Shown here one piece after another: positions 45,665 to 54,366 of a DNA stretch of 64,000 nucleotides (positions within the stretch are counted from its first letter, which is position 1; each line of letters begins with the position of its first letter). The position numbers and the translations under genes are program-made. The notes under the pieces are model-generated. The model saw only the letters and a program-made list of their open reading frames with translations. It searched no databases and was not told the DNA's origin. The DNA is from Flavobacterium sp. 90. GTDB taxonomy: Bacteria; Bacteroidota; Bacteroidia; Flavobacteriales; Flavobacteriaceae. The DNA lies in assembly GCF_004339525.1 (NCBI RefSeq), contig NZ_SMGE01000001.1, positions 1,736,001 through 1,800,000 on the forward strand. The letters run 5' to 3'.

Positions 45665-46735
45665 ATGAAATCCATAATGAAAAATAAATTTATACTTACT
45701 ATTTTACTTTCTAGCATTTTATTCATCGCTTGTAAAGATGATAAATTAGCTCCTGTTGCTGCAAATGCCGTAAAACCAACTGTTGTTACTGAAGCTTTAC
45801 CTCACGATACAGATGATCCTTCTATTTGGATTCATCCAACAGATGCTTCAAAAAGTATTATCGTAGGAACTGATAAAGACACAGATGGTGCTTTGTATGC
45901 TTTTGATTTAAAGGGAAAAATCGTTGCAAAATCAGAAGTTTTAAAACGTCCGAATAATGTTGATATCGCTTATGGTTTAATAATCGACGGAAAAAAAGTT
46001 GACGTTGCCGTAACTACAGAACGTGAATCTAATAAAATAAGAATCTTTAGTTTACCTGATTTAAAAGCAATTGACAATGGCGGAATCGCTGTTTTTGAAG
46101 GCGAAGAATTACGTGATCCAATGGGAATTGCTTTGTATACCAGAAAAAGCGATAATAAAATATTTGCAATCGTAGGCAGAAAATCAGGACCATCAGGAAG
46201 TTATTTATGGCAATATGAACTTTCTGGAAATGGAAAATTTGCTACAGCAAAAGTGGTTCGTAAATTTGGCGCTTATAGCGGAAAAAAAGAAATCGAAGCT
46301 ATTGCAGTTGATAACGAATTAGGAACCGTTTTATATTGCGACGAACAATTCGGAATCAGAAAATACAAAGCCGATCCTGCTTTAAATGACAACAAAGAAA
46401 TCACACTTTTCGGAAAAACTGGCTTCAAAGCTGATAATGAAGGAATCGCAATCTATAAAAAAACAGATTCTACCGGATATATTTTAGTTTCAAATCAACA
46501 AGCCAATACTTTTATGGTTTATCCTAGAGAAGGTGCAAAAGGCAATCCGAACAATTATCCTCTATTAGCAGAAATTCCAACTTCGACTATTGAATGTGAT
46601 GGCGCTGATGCAACGAGCATAAACTTAGGCGGAAATTTCAAAAACGGTCTTCTTGTAGCCATGAGCAACGGAATGACTTTTCATTATTATGCCTGGGATT
46701 TGATTCAGAAACGTATTGATGAAGCGAAGAAGTAA
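45665..46735 (+). CDS. Beta-propeller phytase, lipoprotein
   Basis: The 356-residue protein has a lipoprotein signal (SILFIAC). A second ATG at 45677 would work as well. The mature part reads LPHDTDDPSIWIHP, GTDKDTDGALYAFDLKG, RPNNVDIAYG, KKEIEAIAVDNELGTVLYCDEQ and DNEGIAIY, the acidic calcium- and phosphate-binding loops of the six-bladed 3-phytase propeller. It would release phosphate from phytate at the cell surface, working with the TonB receptor just upstream. Confidence 0.92.
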   Translation: MKSIMKNKFILTILLSSILFIACKDDKLAPVAANAVKPTVVTEALPHDTDDPSIWIHPTDASKSIIVGTDKDTDGALYAFDLKGKIVAKSEVLKRPNNVDIAYGLIIDGKKVDVAVTTERESNKIRIFSLPDLKAIDNGGIAVFEGEELRDPMGIALYTRKSDNKIFAIVGRKSGPSGSYLWQYELSGNGKFATAKVVRKFGAYSGKKEIEAIAVDNELGTVLYCDEQFGIRKYKADPALNDNKEITLFGKTGFKADNEGIAIYKKTDSTGYILVSNQQANTFMVYPREGAKGNPNNYPLLAEIPTSTIECDGADATSINLGGNFKNGLLVAMSNGMTFHYYAWDLIQKRIDEAKK

Positions 46736-46737
46736 GT

Positions 46738-46786
46738 TTGCAGTCGCAGTCGCAGTTTTCAGTTTCTTAACTGTGACTGAAAACTC
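46738..46786. repeat. CAGTC-type repeat after phytase gene
   Basis: GCAGTCGCAGTCGCAGTTTTCAG and CTGTGACTGAAAACTC form a short inverted repeat of the family at 10320 and 12770. Confidence 0.6.
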
Positions 46787-46792
46787 AATATT

Positions 46793-46911
46793 TGTCAGGC
46801 TGAGCGGAGTCGAAGCCCCACAACGAAAGGTCACAAACTAAATAACATTTCAATGTATTGAAAACCAAGTCGAAGTTCTTTGCGTGGGCTTCGACTTCGC
46901 TCAGCCTGACA
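46793..46911. repeat. 26-bp inverted repeat of the TTCGACTTCGCTCAG family
   Basis: The arms 46793-46818 and 46886-46911 match at 25 of 26 bases when inverted and are separated by 67 bp. They contain the words GTCAGGCTGAGC and GCTTCGACTTCGCTCAGCC. The core of this arm is the same element found in frame inside mvaD, hemW and the cyclase gene. Confidence 0.8.
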
Positions 46912-46946
46912 TAACAACACTTTAACTCGAATTTTCATAAAAAACA

Positions 46947-46976
46947 AAAAAGCTGTTCATCACTGAACAGCTTTTT
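46947..46976. terminator. Terminator downstream of pckA
   Basis: AAAAAGCTGTTCA (46947-46959), loop TCAC, TGAACAGCTTTTT (46964-46976): a perfect 13-bp stem with A runs on one side and T runs on the other. It works for minus-strand pckA and possibly for plus-strand transcripts. Confidence 0.9.
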
Positions 46977-47000
46977 CTAAATGTGAATTAGTAACTTTCC

Positions 47001-48605
47001 TTATTCTGTAATCGGTGCGCCAGCCAAGATTTCGGCATTTGCAAATTCTTCAAATTTGGCAAAATTAGCTTTGAATTTTTGAGCCAATTCTATTGCTTTT
47101 TTATCATATAATTCAGGATCTGCCCAAGTATTTCTTGGATCTAAAATTTCACTTGGAACGTTTGGACAACTTTCTGGTTGTGCAATTCCAAATACTTTAT
47201 GATTCTTAAATTCTACAGTATCCAATTCTCCTTTTAATGCTGCAGTAATCATTGCACGAGTATATTTCAACTTCATACGACTTCCTGTTCCGTAAGGTCC
47301 GCCTGTCCAACCTGTGTTGATCAACCAAACTTTTACACCCGCATCTTCCATTTTCTTAGTTAGCATTTCTGCATAACGTGTTGGATGCAATGGCATAAAT
47401 GGTGCACCAAAACAAGCCGAAAAGTTAGGTTGTGGTTCAGTTACTCCAGCTTCTGTTCCTGCAACTTTTGCTGTATATCCTGAGATGAAATAATAAGCTG
47501 CTTGTCCAGGAGTTAGTTTTGAGATTGGAGGCAAAATTCCGAAAGAATCTGCCGTTAAGAAAAATATATTTTTAGGATTATGTCCAATAGATCCCGGCTG
47601 AATATTATCAATATGTGTTATTGGGTAACTTACACGCGTATTTTGAGTGATCGAAACATCATCATAATCAACTTCGTTTGTTCCAGATTTGAAAACCACA
47701 TTTTCTAAAAGAGCTCCTTTTTTAATCGCTCTAAAAATGTCCGGTTCGTTTTCTTCTGTTAAGTTAATCACTTTTGCATAACAACCGCCTTCAAAGTTGA
47801 AAACTGTATTTTCTGCAGTCCAACCGTGTTCATCGTCTCCAATTAACTTACGTTCCGGATCTGCCGATAAAGTTGTTTTTCCTGTTCCTGATAATCCAAA
47901 GAAAATAGCCGTATCTCCAGCTTCTCCAACATTTGCACTACAATGCATTGGTAAAGTATTTTTGAAAACCGGTAGAATGAAATTTAAAGCAGAGAAAATT
48001 CCTTTTTTCATTTCTCCTGTGTAACCAGTTCCGCCAATAAGTGCCACTTTTTTAGTAAAGTCCAAAATTGCAAAATTAGACTGACGTGTTCCATCTACAG
48101 CAGGATCTGCCATAAAACTTGGTGCACAAATCACTGTCCATTCCGGCGTAAAGTTTGCCAGTTCAGACTCTTCTGGTCTTAAGAACATATTATAGCAAAA
48201 CAAGTTTGACCAAGCTGTTTCTGTAACAACGCGAACATTTAATCTATAATTTGCATCTGAACAAACATAAGAATCACGTACAAAAACTTCTTTGTCTGAT
48301 AAAAACTTAGTTACCTTATTGTATAATTTTTCGAAAGCTTCTGTTGAAAACGGAATATTGACATTTCCCCACCAAACCTTATCTTCAGTTATACTATCTT
48401 TTACAATAAAACGATCTTGTGGAGAACGTCCTGTAAATTCACCTGTATTAATTGCCAAAGCTCCAGTAGAGTTCTCAACACCTTGGCCTGATTGCAAAGT
48501 AATCGCATGCAATTCATCTGCAGATAATTGGTAGCGAACTTTTGCATTTTCAATTCCTAAATCATTTAGCGAAATCGATTGCGTGAAAACTGTGTGACTG
48601 TCCAT
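47001..48605 (-). CDS. pckA: ATP-dependent phosphoenolpyruvate carboxykinase
   Basis: The 534-residue cytosolic enzyme has the ATP-type signature: NTGEFTGRSPQDRF near the N-terminus, the P-loop GLSGTGKTTLSADP, LIGDDEHGW, and the C-terminal NTGWTGGPYGTGSRMKL. It converts oxaloacetate and ATP to phosphoenolpyruvate in gluconeogenesis, which fits an organism that also grows on peptides. A minus-strand -7 box TAATTTTG is at 48639-48646. Confidence 0.97.
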   Translation of the reverse strand: MDSHTVFTQSISLNDLGIENAKVRYQLSADELHAITLQSGQGVENSTGALAINTGEFTGRSPQDRFIVKDSITEDKVWWGNVNIPFSTEAFEKLYNKVTKFLSDKEVFVRDSYVCSDANYRLNVRVVTETAWSNLFCYNMFLRPEESELANFTPEWTVICAPSFMADPAVDGTRQSNFAILDFTKKVALIGGTGYTGEMKKGIFSALNFILPVFKNTLPMHCSANVGEAGDTAIFFGLSGTGKTTLSADPERKLIGDDEHGWTAENTVFNFEGGCYAKVINLTEENEPDIFRAIKKGALLENVVFKSGTNEVDYDDVSITQNTRVSYPITHIDNIQPGSIGHNPKNIFFLTADSFGILPPISKLTPGQAAYYFISGYTAKVAGTEAGVTEPQPNFSACFGAPFMPLHPTRYAEMLTKKMEDAGVKVWLINTGWTGGPYGTGSRMKLKYTRAMITAALKGELDTVEFKNHKVFGIAQPESCPNVPSEILDPRNTWADPELYDKKAIELAQKFKANFAKFEEFANAEILAGAPITE

Positions 48606-48905
48606 AAATTTTTAGTTGTGTGTGATATTTATAAAAAGCAAAATTATAGAATTTATTATTAAACCTTTAAAAATATTTCAATTTCACTTTAATTTATATC
48701 AATAAAGTAAAAATTGATCTTTAAATTTAATAAAACAAAAAAATAACTGCTTTTAATTTGTTTTCTTATAACCTTATAAATGAATTTGTTACATTTTTTG
48801 CTGTTTAAAGTAAAAAACAAAATAAATTCACATAAATAAGATTATATGTTATTTATGAGACAAAATTAAAGATTAATTTTTAGATAGAATTTTTTATTCG
48901 GGATT
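48606..48905. other. 300-bp intergenic stretch upstream of pckA
   Basis: Very AT-rich sequence. It contains the probable minus-strand -7 box of pckA (48639-48646) and AT-rich stretches that may be the control region of pckA. No gene or clear repeat is visible. Confidence 0.5.
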
Positions 48906-49292
48906 TTATGATTTTCTCCTCAAAATCGTAACAAATAATAACGCCCAAGCAATAATTAATAAGAAACCGCCTAAAGGAGTTGCGAATACGATAATTTTAA
49001 AATCAAATGAACTGATACTTTTTGTAGCCAATAAATAGATTGAACCACTAAAAAGAACAACACCGGCAACAACTAAATTATAGATTGTTTTTAAAGTTTT
49101 TTCGGCGATGTCTTTTCTGGTAGATAAAAAGAATAAAAAGAGAGCATGATACATTTGGTAACGAACCCCAACTTCAAAAGTATTTAATTCTTCGACAGCT
49201 AAATACTTCTTTAATAAATGGGCTCCAAAAGCACCTAAAATAATAGCTAACATTCCGATAAAAGCTCCTGTTAAAACAATTCTTCTTTCCAT
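48906..49292 (-). CDS. DUF423-family membrane protein
   Basis: The 128-residue protein has four membrane helices and the family motif IILGAFGAHLLKKYL, with VGVRYQMYHALFLFF and SGSIYLLAT. Function is unknown. It stands alone, on the opposite strand to the following dehydrogenase. Confidence 0.9.
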   Translation of the reverse strand: MERRIVLTGAFIGMLAIILGAFGAHLLKKYLAVEELNTFEVGVRYQMYHALFLFFLSTRKDIAEKTLKTIYNLVVAGVVLFSGSIYLLATKSISSFDFKIIVFATPLGGFLLIIAWALLFVTILRRKS

Positions 49293-49462
49293 AGTTTCTA
49301 TACTTTCTTTTTATAGTTGAACAAAAATACTTCAATAGAATTTAAAAAGCTTTTTACTTTTCAAAAATATTTTATTAAAAGGAAATCCGCCACATTTTGG
49401 CATTAAAATAAAAAAGAATGTATTTTTTCTAAATTAAAAGTGTTACATATATAACATTTTAA

Positions 49463-49470
49463 TATATTTG
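49463..49470 (+). promoter_or_regulatory. -7 box of the saccharopine dehydrogenase family gene
   Basis: TATATTTG lies 17 bp before the ATG at 49488. The -33 region is not clear. Confidence 0.55.
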
Positions 49471-49487
49471 TGTTATAAATTTAAAAC

Positions 49488-50852
49488 ATGAGAAGCATTT
49501 TAATTATTGGAGCAGGCAGATCTGCATCGTCATTGATACGATATTTGTTATCTAAATCTGAAAGTGAAAATCTACATCTTATTGTAGCCGATCTTTCTTT
49601 GGCTCTAGCCGAAAAAAAGACGCAGAAACACCCCAATGCAACTCCAATAGCTTTAGATATTTTTAATGCTCCCGAAAGAAAAGCTGTTATAGAAAAAGCT
49701 TCTATAGTAATCTCAATGTTACCGGCGCATTTGCATATCGAAATTGCCAAAGATTGTTTAGAATTTAAAAAACATCTTGTAACTGCATCTTATATAAGTG
49801 ATGCAATGCAAGCTCTGGATGAAGAAGCCAAGAAAAGCAATTTGATTTTCATGAACGAAATTGGTCTCGATCCGGGAATCGATCATATGAGTGCCATGAA
49901 AGTTATTGACGAAATTAGAGCTAAAGGTGGCAAAATGTTGCTTTTTGAATCGTTTTGCGGTGGTTTAGTCGCTCCGGAATCTGATAATAATTTATGGAAT
50001 TACAAATTTACATGGGCGCCTAGAAATGTTGTTTTGGCCGGACAAGGCGGAGCAGCAAAATTTATTCAGGAAGGAACTTATAAATATATTCCGTACGGCG
50101 CTTTATTTCGTAGAACTGAGTTTCTTGAAGTAGAAGATTACGGCAAATTTGAAGCTTATTCTAACCGTGATTCTCTTAAATACAGATCGATTTATGGTTT
50201 AGATGATATTCTTACCTTATATAGAGGAACAATTCGAAGAGTTGGTTACTCAAAAGCATGGAATATGTTTGTACAACTGGGCATGACAGATGATAGTTAT
50301 ACCATGGAAGGCTCAGAAAATATGAGTTACCGCGAGTTCGTGAACTCATTCTTACCTTATCATCCAACGGATTCTGTAGAAATTAAAATGAGATTGATTT
50401 TAAAAATTGATCAGGACGATATTATGTGGGACAAACTTCTTGAATTGGATTTGTTTAATCCTGATAAAAAAGTGAATCTCCCAAATGCAACTCCGGCACA
50501 GATATTAGAAAAAATACTTTCAGACAGCTGGACTCTTGAACCAAATGATAAAGATATGATCGTAATGTATCATAAGTTTGGTTACGAACTTAATGGCGAA
50601 AAAAAGCAAATTGACTCAAAAATGGTTTGTATTGGCGACGATCAAACATATACGGCAATGGCAAAAACGGTTGGATTACCGGTTGCAATGGCGACATTAT
50701 TGATTTTGAATAAAAAAATTACAACTCCTGGCGTACAACTTCCGATTAAAGAAGAAGTGTATCAACCAATTTTGAAGGAGTTAGAAGAATATGGGGTTGT
50801 TTTTAACGAACAGATTATGCCCTATTTTGGATATAATCCGGATTTGTTCTAA
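49488..50852 (+). CDS. Saccharopine dehydrogenase family protein
   Basis: The 454-residue protein begins with a Rossmann fold (ILIIGAGRSASSLIRYLL) and has ASYISDAMQALDEEAKKSNLIFMNEIGLDPGIDHM, the conserved saccharopine dehydrogenase C-domain text, and LFESFCGGLVAPESDNNLWNYKFTW. It belongs to the glutamate-forming Lys9-like group and acts in the cytosol. It probably takes part in lysine degradation. No partner LKR gene is visible nearby. Confidence 0.88.
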   Translation: MRSILIIGAGRSASSLIRYLLSKSESENLHLIVADLSLALAEKKTQKHPNATPIALDIFNAPERKAVIEKASIVISMLPAHLHIEIAKDCLEFKKHLVTASYISDAMQALDEEAKKSNLIFMNEIGLDPGIDHMSAMKVIDEIRAKGGKMLLFESFCGGLVAPESDNNLWNYKFTWAPRNVVLAGQGGAAKFIQEGTYKYIPYGALFRRTEFLEVEDYGKFEAYSNRDSLKYRSIYGLDDILTLYRGTIRRVGYSKAWNMFVQLGMTDDSYTMEGSENMSYREFVNSFLPYHPTDSVEIKMRLILKIDQDDIMWDKLLELDLFNPDKKVNLPNATPAQILEKILSDSWTLEPNDKDMIVMYHKFGYELNGEKKQIDSKMVCIGDDQTYTAMAKTVGLPVAMATLLILNKKITTPGVQLPIKEEVYQPILKELEEYGVVFNEQIMPYFGYNPDLF

Positions 50853-50898
50853 GATCTGAATTATTTGTTTTTTAGAATTTTTTTTTAGTTTTTTATTT

Positions 50899-50933
50899 AT
50901 CCGCTTCTAAGCAAAAGAAGCGGATTTTTTTTG
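50899..50933. terminator. Bidirectional terminator
   Basis: ATCCGCTTCT (50899-50908) and AGAAGCGGAT (50916-50925) form a 10-bp stem followed by T8. It sits between the convergent saccharopine dehydrogenase and M56 genes. Confidence 0.88.
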
Positions 50934-52160
50934 TTACGATGCCGCCTGAACCGATATTGGCAGACTGTACATTACTCTAACAGGTTTTCCTTCTATAGTT
51001 CCCGGTATCCATTTTGGGCAACGTTTCAAAATACGAATTGCCTCAGCACCAATTCCATACCCGGCATCTCTTAAGACTTTTATGTCAGACAAACTTCCAT
51101 CTTTTTCAACTATAAACTGCACATAAGCTTTTCCATTAATTTTGTTCTTTGTTGCTTCAGCTGGCATCTTAAAATTTTGCCCAACAAACTTATAGAACTC
51201 TGTCATTCCGCCTGGATAGTCAGGTTTTAATTCGACATCTGTTATTGAAACATAATGTACTTTTTCTGGATCAGTAATTTTGTTCAACACTTCTTGCGCT
51301 GAAGTTTTCGTGCTAAAAACAAACAACAATAAGCTGCTAATTACACCAATGCTCAAAACTTTGAACATACTTTTAACCGGAGATTTTTCTTTTGTCATCA
51401 TTATAAATCGTTTTTTAGTTATTTGATAATTAATTGTACTCGCTAACCCAACATTACTTTTACTGGAAACCATTTCAAGCAGCAAATTTTGATAATCTGA
51501 AACTGAATTAAACTGATTATTTACTGCTTCATCTGCCAAGAATTCATGATTTAATTTTATGACTTTTTTGTAAAGATTCATAAGTGGATTAAACCAAAAT
51601 ATAATTTGCAAAATCTCGATAAACAGAATATCCAAAGTATGTTTTTGTTGTAAATGTGCTTGTTCATGCGTTAATAATTCTAGCGGAATTTTATTGTTTT
51701 CAAACTCTTCTTCATTAATAAAAATGGTATTCCAGAAAGAATGGGGCAAAATCGTCTCTTTTATCAAAACCACTTTATGATTGTGTATAAGCTGAGTTTT
51801 ATTGTTTTTCATTTTTTTATAAAAAGAAAATAAATTCAATACAAAACGGAAGATCAGAATAAGTGCAACAACCACATAAACTACACCTAAAACATACATT
51901 ATGATTTCGCCGTAATTGACTTTGTCTGCAACAACTTTATTGGTTCTAATTACGATTCCGTCCAATTCAATCATACTTATTTTTGTTAAAAAAGGAAGTT
52001 CAAATGAGAACAATTGCAACGGAATAATTAAACTAAAAACCAAACTTCCGAGTAAATAAGCACGATTAAAACGAAACATTTTTTCGTTTTCTAGCCATAA
52101 TTTATATACTACATAAAAAACCAAAAGCAGTATTCCTGATTTTAAAAGATAGTTTATCAT
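50934..52160 (-). CDS. M56 (BlaR1-like) membrane peptidase with C-terminal TonB domain
   Basis: The 408-residue protein has four membrane helices and a zinc protease motif HEQAH (HExxH) after LLTHEQAHLQQKHTLD, with FNPLMNLYKKVIKLNHEFLAD carrying the third ligand. After a further helix there is a TonB C-terminal domain (YPGGMTEFYKFV ... AYVQFIVEKDGSLSDIKVLRDAGYG ... PKWIPGTIEGKPV). It lacks the penicillin-sensing domain of true BlaR1. It probably senses envelope signals and cleaves the BlaI-type repressor encoded by the gene that overlaps it by 4 bp. Confidence 0.9.
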   Translation of the reverse strand: MINYLLKSGILLLVFYVVYKLWLENEKMFRFNRAYLLGSLVFSLIIPLQLFSFELPFLTKISMIELDGIVIRTNKVVADKVNYGEIIMYVLGVVYVVVALILIFRFVLNLFSFYKKMKNNKTQLIHNHKVVLIKETILPHSFWNTIFINEEEFENNKIPLELLTHEQAHLQQKHTLDILFIEILQIIFWFNPLMNLYKKVIKLNHEFLADEAVNNQFNSVSDYQNLLLEMVSSKSNVGLASTINYQITKKRFIMMTKEKSPVKSMFKVLSIGVISSLLLFVFSTKTSAQEVLNKITDPEKVHYVSITDVELKPDYPGGMTEFYKFVGQNFKMPAEATKNKINGKAYVQFIVEKDGSLSDIKVLRDAGYGIGAEAIRILKRCPKWIPGTIEGKPVRVMYSLPISVQAAS

Positions 52161-52528
52161 TTTTTCTTTTTTTGAATTTCTGAATCGATTATTTTCTTGA
52201 GCTCTTCTAATTCCGAAGTTGATAAATTAGTTTCGGTCGTAAAAAAAGAAGCAAATTGTGATGCCGAATTATTAAAAAAGCTACTTATTAATCCGTTTAC
52301 ATGTTTAGAAAAATAAGCTGTTTTTTTAACCAGCGGATAATATTCCCGTGAATTCCCAAATTCATTATACGCTACAAATTTTTTATCGATCATTCGCTTC
52401 AAAAGCGTTGCAACTGTTGTTGTTGCAGGTTTTGGTTCCGGATATGCTTCAAGTAAATCTTTCATAAAAGCTTTTTCAAGCTTCCATAAATGCTCCATTA
52501 ATTGTTCTTCTGAATTTGATAATTGCAT
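52157..52528 (-). CDS. BlaI/MecI/CopY-family transcriptional repressor
   Basis: The 123-residue winged-helix protein has SEEQLMEHLWKLEKAFMKDLLEAYPEPKPATTTVATLLKRMIDKKFV, the typical N-terminal HTH with the conserved TVATLL..L. The C-terminus is a dimerisation helix. It overlaps the peptidase gene by 4 bp, so the pair is translationally coupled. Targets are unknown; the operon itself is the usual one. Confidence 0.92.
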   Translation of the reverse strand: MQLSNSEEQLMEHLWKLEKAFMKDLLEAYPEPKPATTTVATLLKRMIDKKFVAYNEFGNSREYYPLVKKTAYFSKHVNGLISSFFNNSASQFASFFTTETNLSTSELEELKKIIDSEIQKKKK

Positions 52529-52678
52529 TTTCTTTAGGTTTTAAGGTTCTGAGTTACTAAGGTTCTAAGTTTTTTTTACCGCGTATTAAATAGATTCTAA
52601 AAATCTTATTTCTAAAATCTTCCATCTAACATCTTGCATCTAACATCTTGCTTCTATAATCTTTCTAAAATCCGTACA

Positions 52679-53641
52679 CTATTTTTTCTTTTTCTGCTGA
52701 CTTATTCTTTCCAATTCCGGAAGTTCTTTCTTATAAGCTTCTACATCCCAAGTTATGCCCATTTTTTTCACATAATCTGCGATTGGTCCCAGACCAACTT
52801 CAGCTCTTCTTTTATCTACATTATCAGGATCATCAAGTGGCAGAACAAACGCTTTTTGACCCGGAATCATAGAAATTTGACTTCCGTAAATTTGCTTATG
52901 TCTTTCTCTTAAAGATACTCTATCTTCCAGATATGCTAAATTACCAGGATTTGCATTGCCTTTTTTAACCGCTTCTCTCATCATTGGCAAATACTTTTGC
53001 TGGTATTTTAAGTCAGAGTGCTGTATTACTAAGAATAAAGTCTGATTTGCCTGCGATCCTACGACATCTTTTCCAAGCCAACCTCTTTCATCGAGTATTT
53101 TTGAGACTTTAATTAGATTTATACTATCCTTGTACGTCATTATTTTTCCAATACTATCGATCTCTTTGCTTCCGGAACCTTTCTCTTTATAAACTTTCAT
53201 AAAATCTCCGCGAATACCCTGATCATCCGCATAAATTGCTAAAAGTTCTTTTTGCAAAGGTTTATCATAATTCACCTCTAAAATTTCTAATTTCTTTTGA
53301 AATCTAGTAATTAATTCTTGCCACTCTTTTTTACTGTGTAAAGATTCCAAATCTTTATCTATTTGCAAATGCGCTATACCCTCATAACCATTATCAATTG
53401 CTAAATTTAACCAACCAAATGCTTTTTTATTCTCATTTAATAAAGCTGCAGAACACGCCCCATTATACAAATCTCCCGAGGTTTTATGCTCTATTTTAAA
53501 AGCTTTTTCATAATAACCAACAGATGTTTTATAATCTTTTGCTTCGTAACAAGAATCACCTTTTTGAACAAATTTCTGATACGTTTGTGCTTGCATTAAA
53601 CCAAGATTCATTACAATAAAGAAAGCAATTAGTTTTTTCAT
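52679..53641 (-). CDS. Exported TPR protein with DUF6624-like C-terminus
   Basis: The 320-residue protein has a signal peptide (GLMQAQ) and an N-terminal TPR pair (FVQKGDSCYEAKDYKTSVGYYEKAF). The C-terminal half has RHKQIYGSQISMIPGQKAF, DPDNVDKRRAEVGLGPIADYVKKMG, the pattern of DUF6624. The role is unknown. A short gene fragment lies upstream at 53661-53840, ending 20 bp before its start. Confidence 0.8.
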   Translation of the reverse strand: MKKLIAFFIVMNLGLMQAQTYQKFVQKGDSCYEAKDYKTSVGYYEKAFKIEHKTSGDLYNGACSAALLNENKKAFGWLNLAIDNGYEGIAHLQIDKDLESLHSKKEWQELITRFQKKLEILEVNYDKPLQKELLAIYADDQGIRGDFMKVYKEKGSGSKEIDSIGKIMTYKDSINLIKVSKILDERGWLGKDVVGSQANQTLFLVIQHSDLKYQQKYLPMMREAVKKGNANPGNLAYLEDRVSLRERHKQIYGSQISMIPGQKAFVLPLDDPDNVDKRRAEVGLGPIADYVKKMGITWDVEAYKKELPELERISQQKKKK

Positions 53642-53660
53642 AAATTTAATATTATTTGGA

Positions 53661-53840
53661 TTATTGTATTTTTTGTGCCGAAATTAATTCCCCGCTATTG
53701 TATTTTTTAATTTCGACGATTTTCCCTTTGTTCGAATAGAATTTCCAATCTCCAAAATAAAACCAATGCGTTTCTATTGCATTAGATTCTAATTTTGTTT
53801 TTCCTTTTCTTAAATCAACTCTACATTTATAGATGTTGCT
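53661..53840 (-). pseudogene. C-terminal fragment of a MORN/YwqK-like protein
   Basis: On the minus strand a frame of 59 codons without a start reads KCRVDLRKGKTKLESNAIE, THWFYFGDWKFYSNKGKIVE and IKKYNSGELISAQKIQ, then a stop at 53661. The GDWKFYSNKGKIVEIKKYNSGEL rhythm is that of YwqK-type repeat proteins. Upstream it runs into a stop codon (53841) and then repeat DNA, so the 5' part is missing. It is best read as a truncated gene. Confidence 0.6.
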
Positions 53841-53899
53841 CTACAAATGTAGAGATTAATTTTTAATAACCAAGAGAATTTTAAAAAAAGTTTTTTTGA

Positions 53900-54180
53900 G
53901 GTTCAAAGGAACAAAACCTCAAAGGGACAGAGGCTTAGCAAAATGACAAAGTTTTTTTTAATAGTCCCCGGCTTTAGCTGGGGTTTAGAATAAATGCGAA
54001 GGAAATGGCTTTAGCCGATTTTTTGAGGTTCAAAGGCGCAGAGATGCAAAGCGACAAAGATTTTTGAATAGGCTCCGGCTTTAGCTGGAGCCTATTCAAT
54101 TCCGAGATTAAAAACCTTTGAACCTCTGAACCTTTGAGCCTAAAAGAAAAAAACCTTTGCACCTTTAAGCGTTAGGGATA
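53900..54180. repeat. Cluster of short repeats (GAGGTTCAAAGG, GGCTTTAGC, GTTAGGGATAGAGGCGG)
   Basis: Direct copies of TTTTTTGAGGTTCAAAGG (53892 and 54022) and inverted CTTTGAACCTCTGAACCTTTGAG (54115) lie with two copies of a CCGGCTTTAGCTGG hairpin (CCCCGGCTTTAGCTGGGG at about 53967; GGCTCCGGCTTTAGCTGGAGCC at about 54072). A GTTAGGGATAGAGGCGGTATC word (54171) also occurs. No gene is visible in 53841-54366 apart from these and the hairpin at 54333. Confidence 0.6.
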
Positions 54181-54332
54181 GAGGCGGTATCTCCCGATTT
54201 AGAAAAACAAGGAATTTTTTCCGTAATTTTTGTTAATTAGGAATATAACCGAAAGCCCGACCGCGACGGCGGAAACGCCCATAAAAAAATCCGCTTACTC
54301 TAAAAGAATAAACGGATTGTATTTTTATACCT

Positions 54333-54357
54333 AACAGGTTTTGAAAACCTGCTAGGA
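54333..54357. repeat. CAGGTTTTGAAAACCTG palindrome downstream of dipeptidase gene
   Basis: CTAACAGGTTTTGAAAACCTGCTAG forms a hairpin between the repeat cluster and the end of the dipeptidase gene. A better preserved relative lies at 58985-59019. Confidence 0.6.
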
Positions 54358-54366
54358 TAATAGAAT

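Noticed and set aside
47797..48024. Plus-strand frames inside pckA
   Set aside because: They are shadows of a strongly conserved enzyme gene on the other strand.
53974..54162. 62-codon minus-strand frame in the repeat cluster
   Set aside because: It is composed of repeat words (TTTGAACC, GGCTTTAGC) with no protein features.
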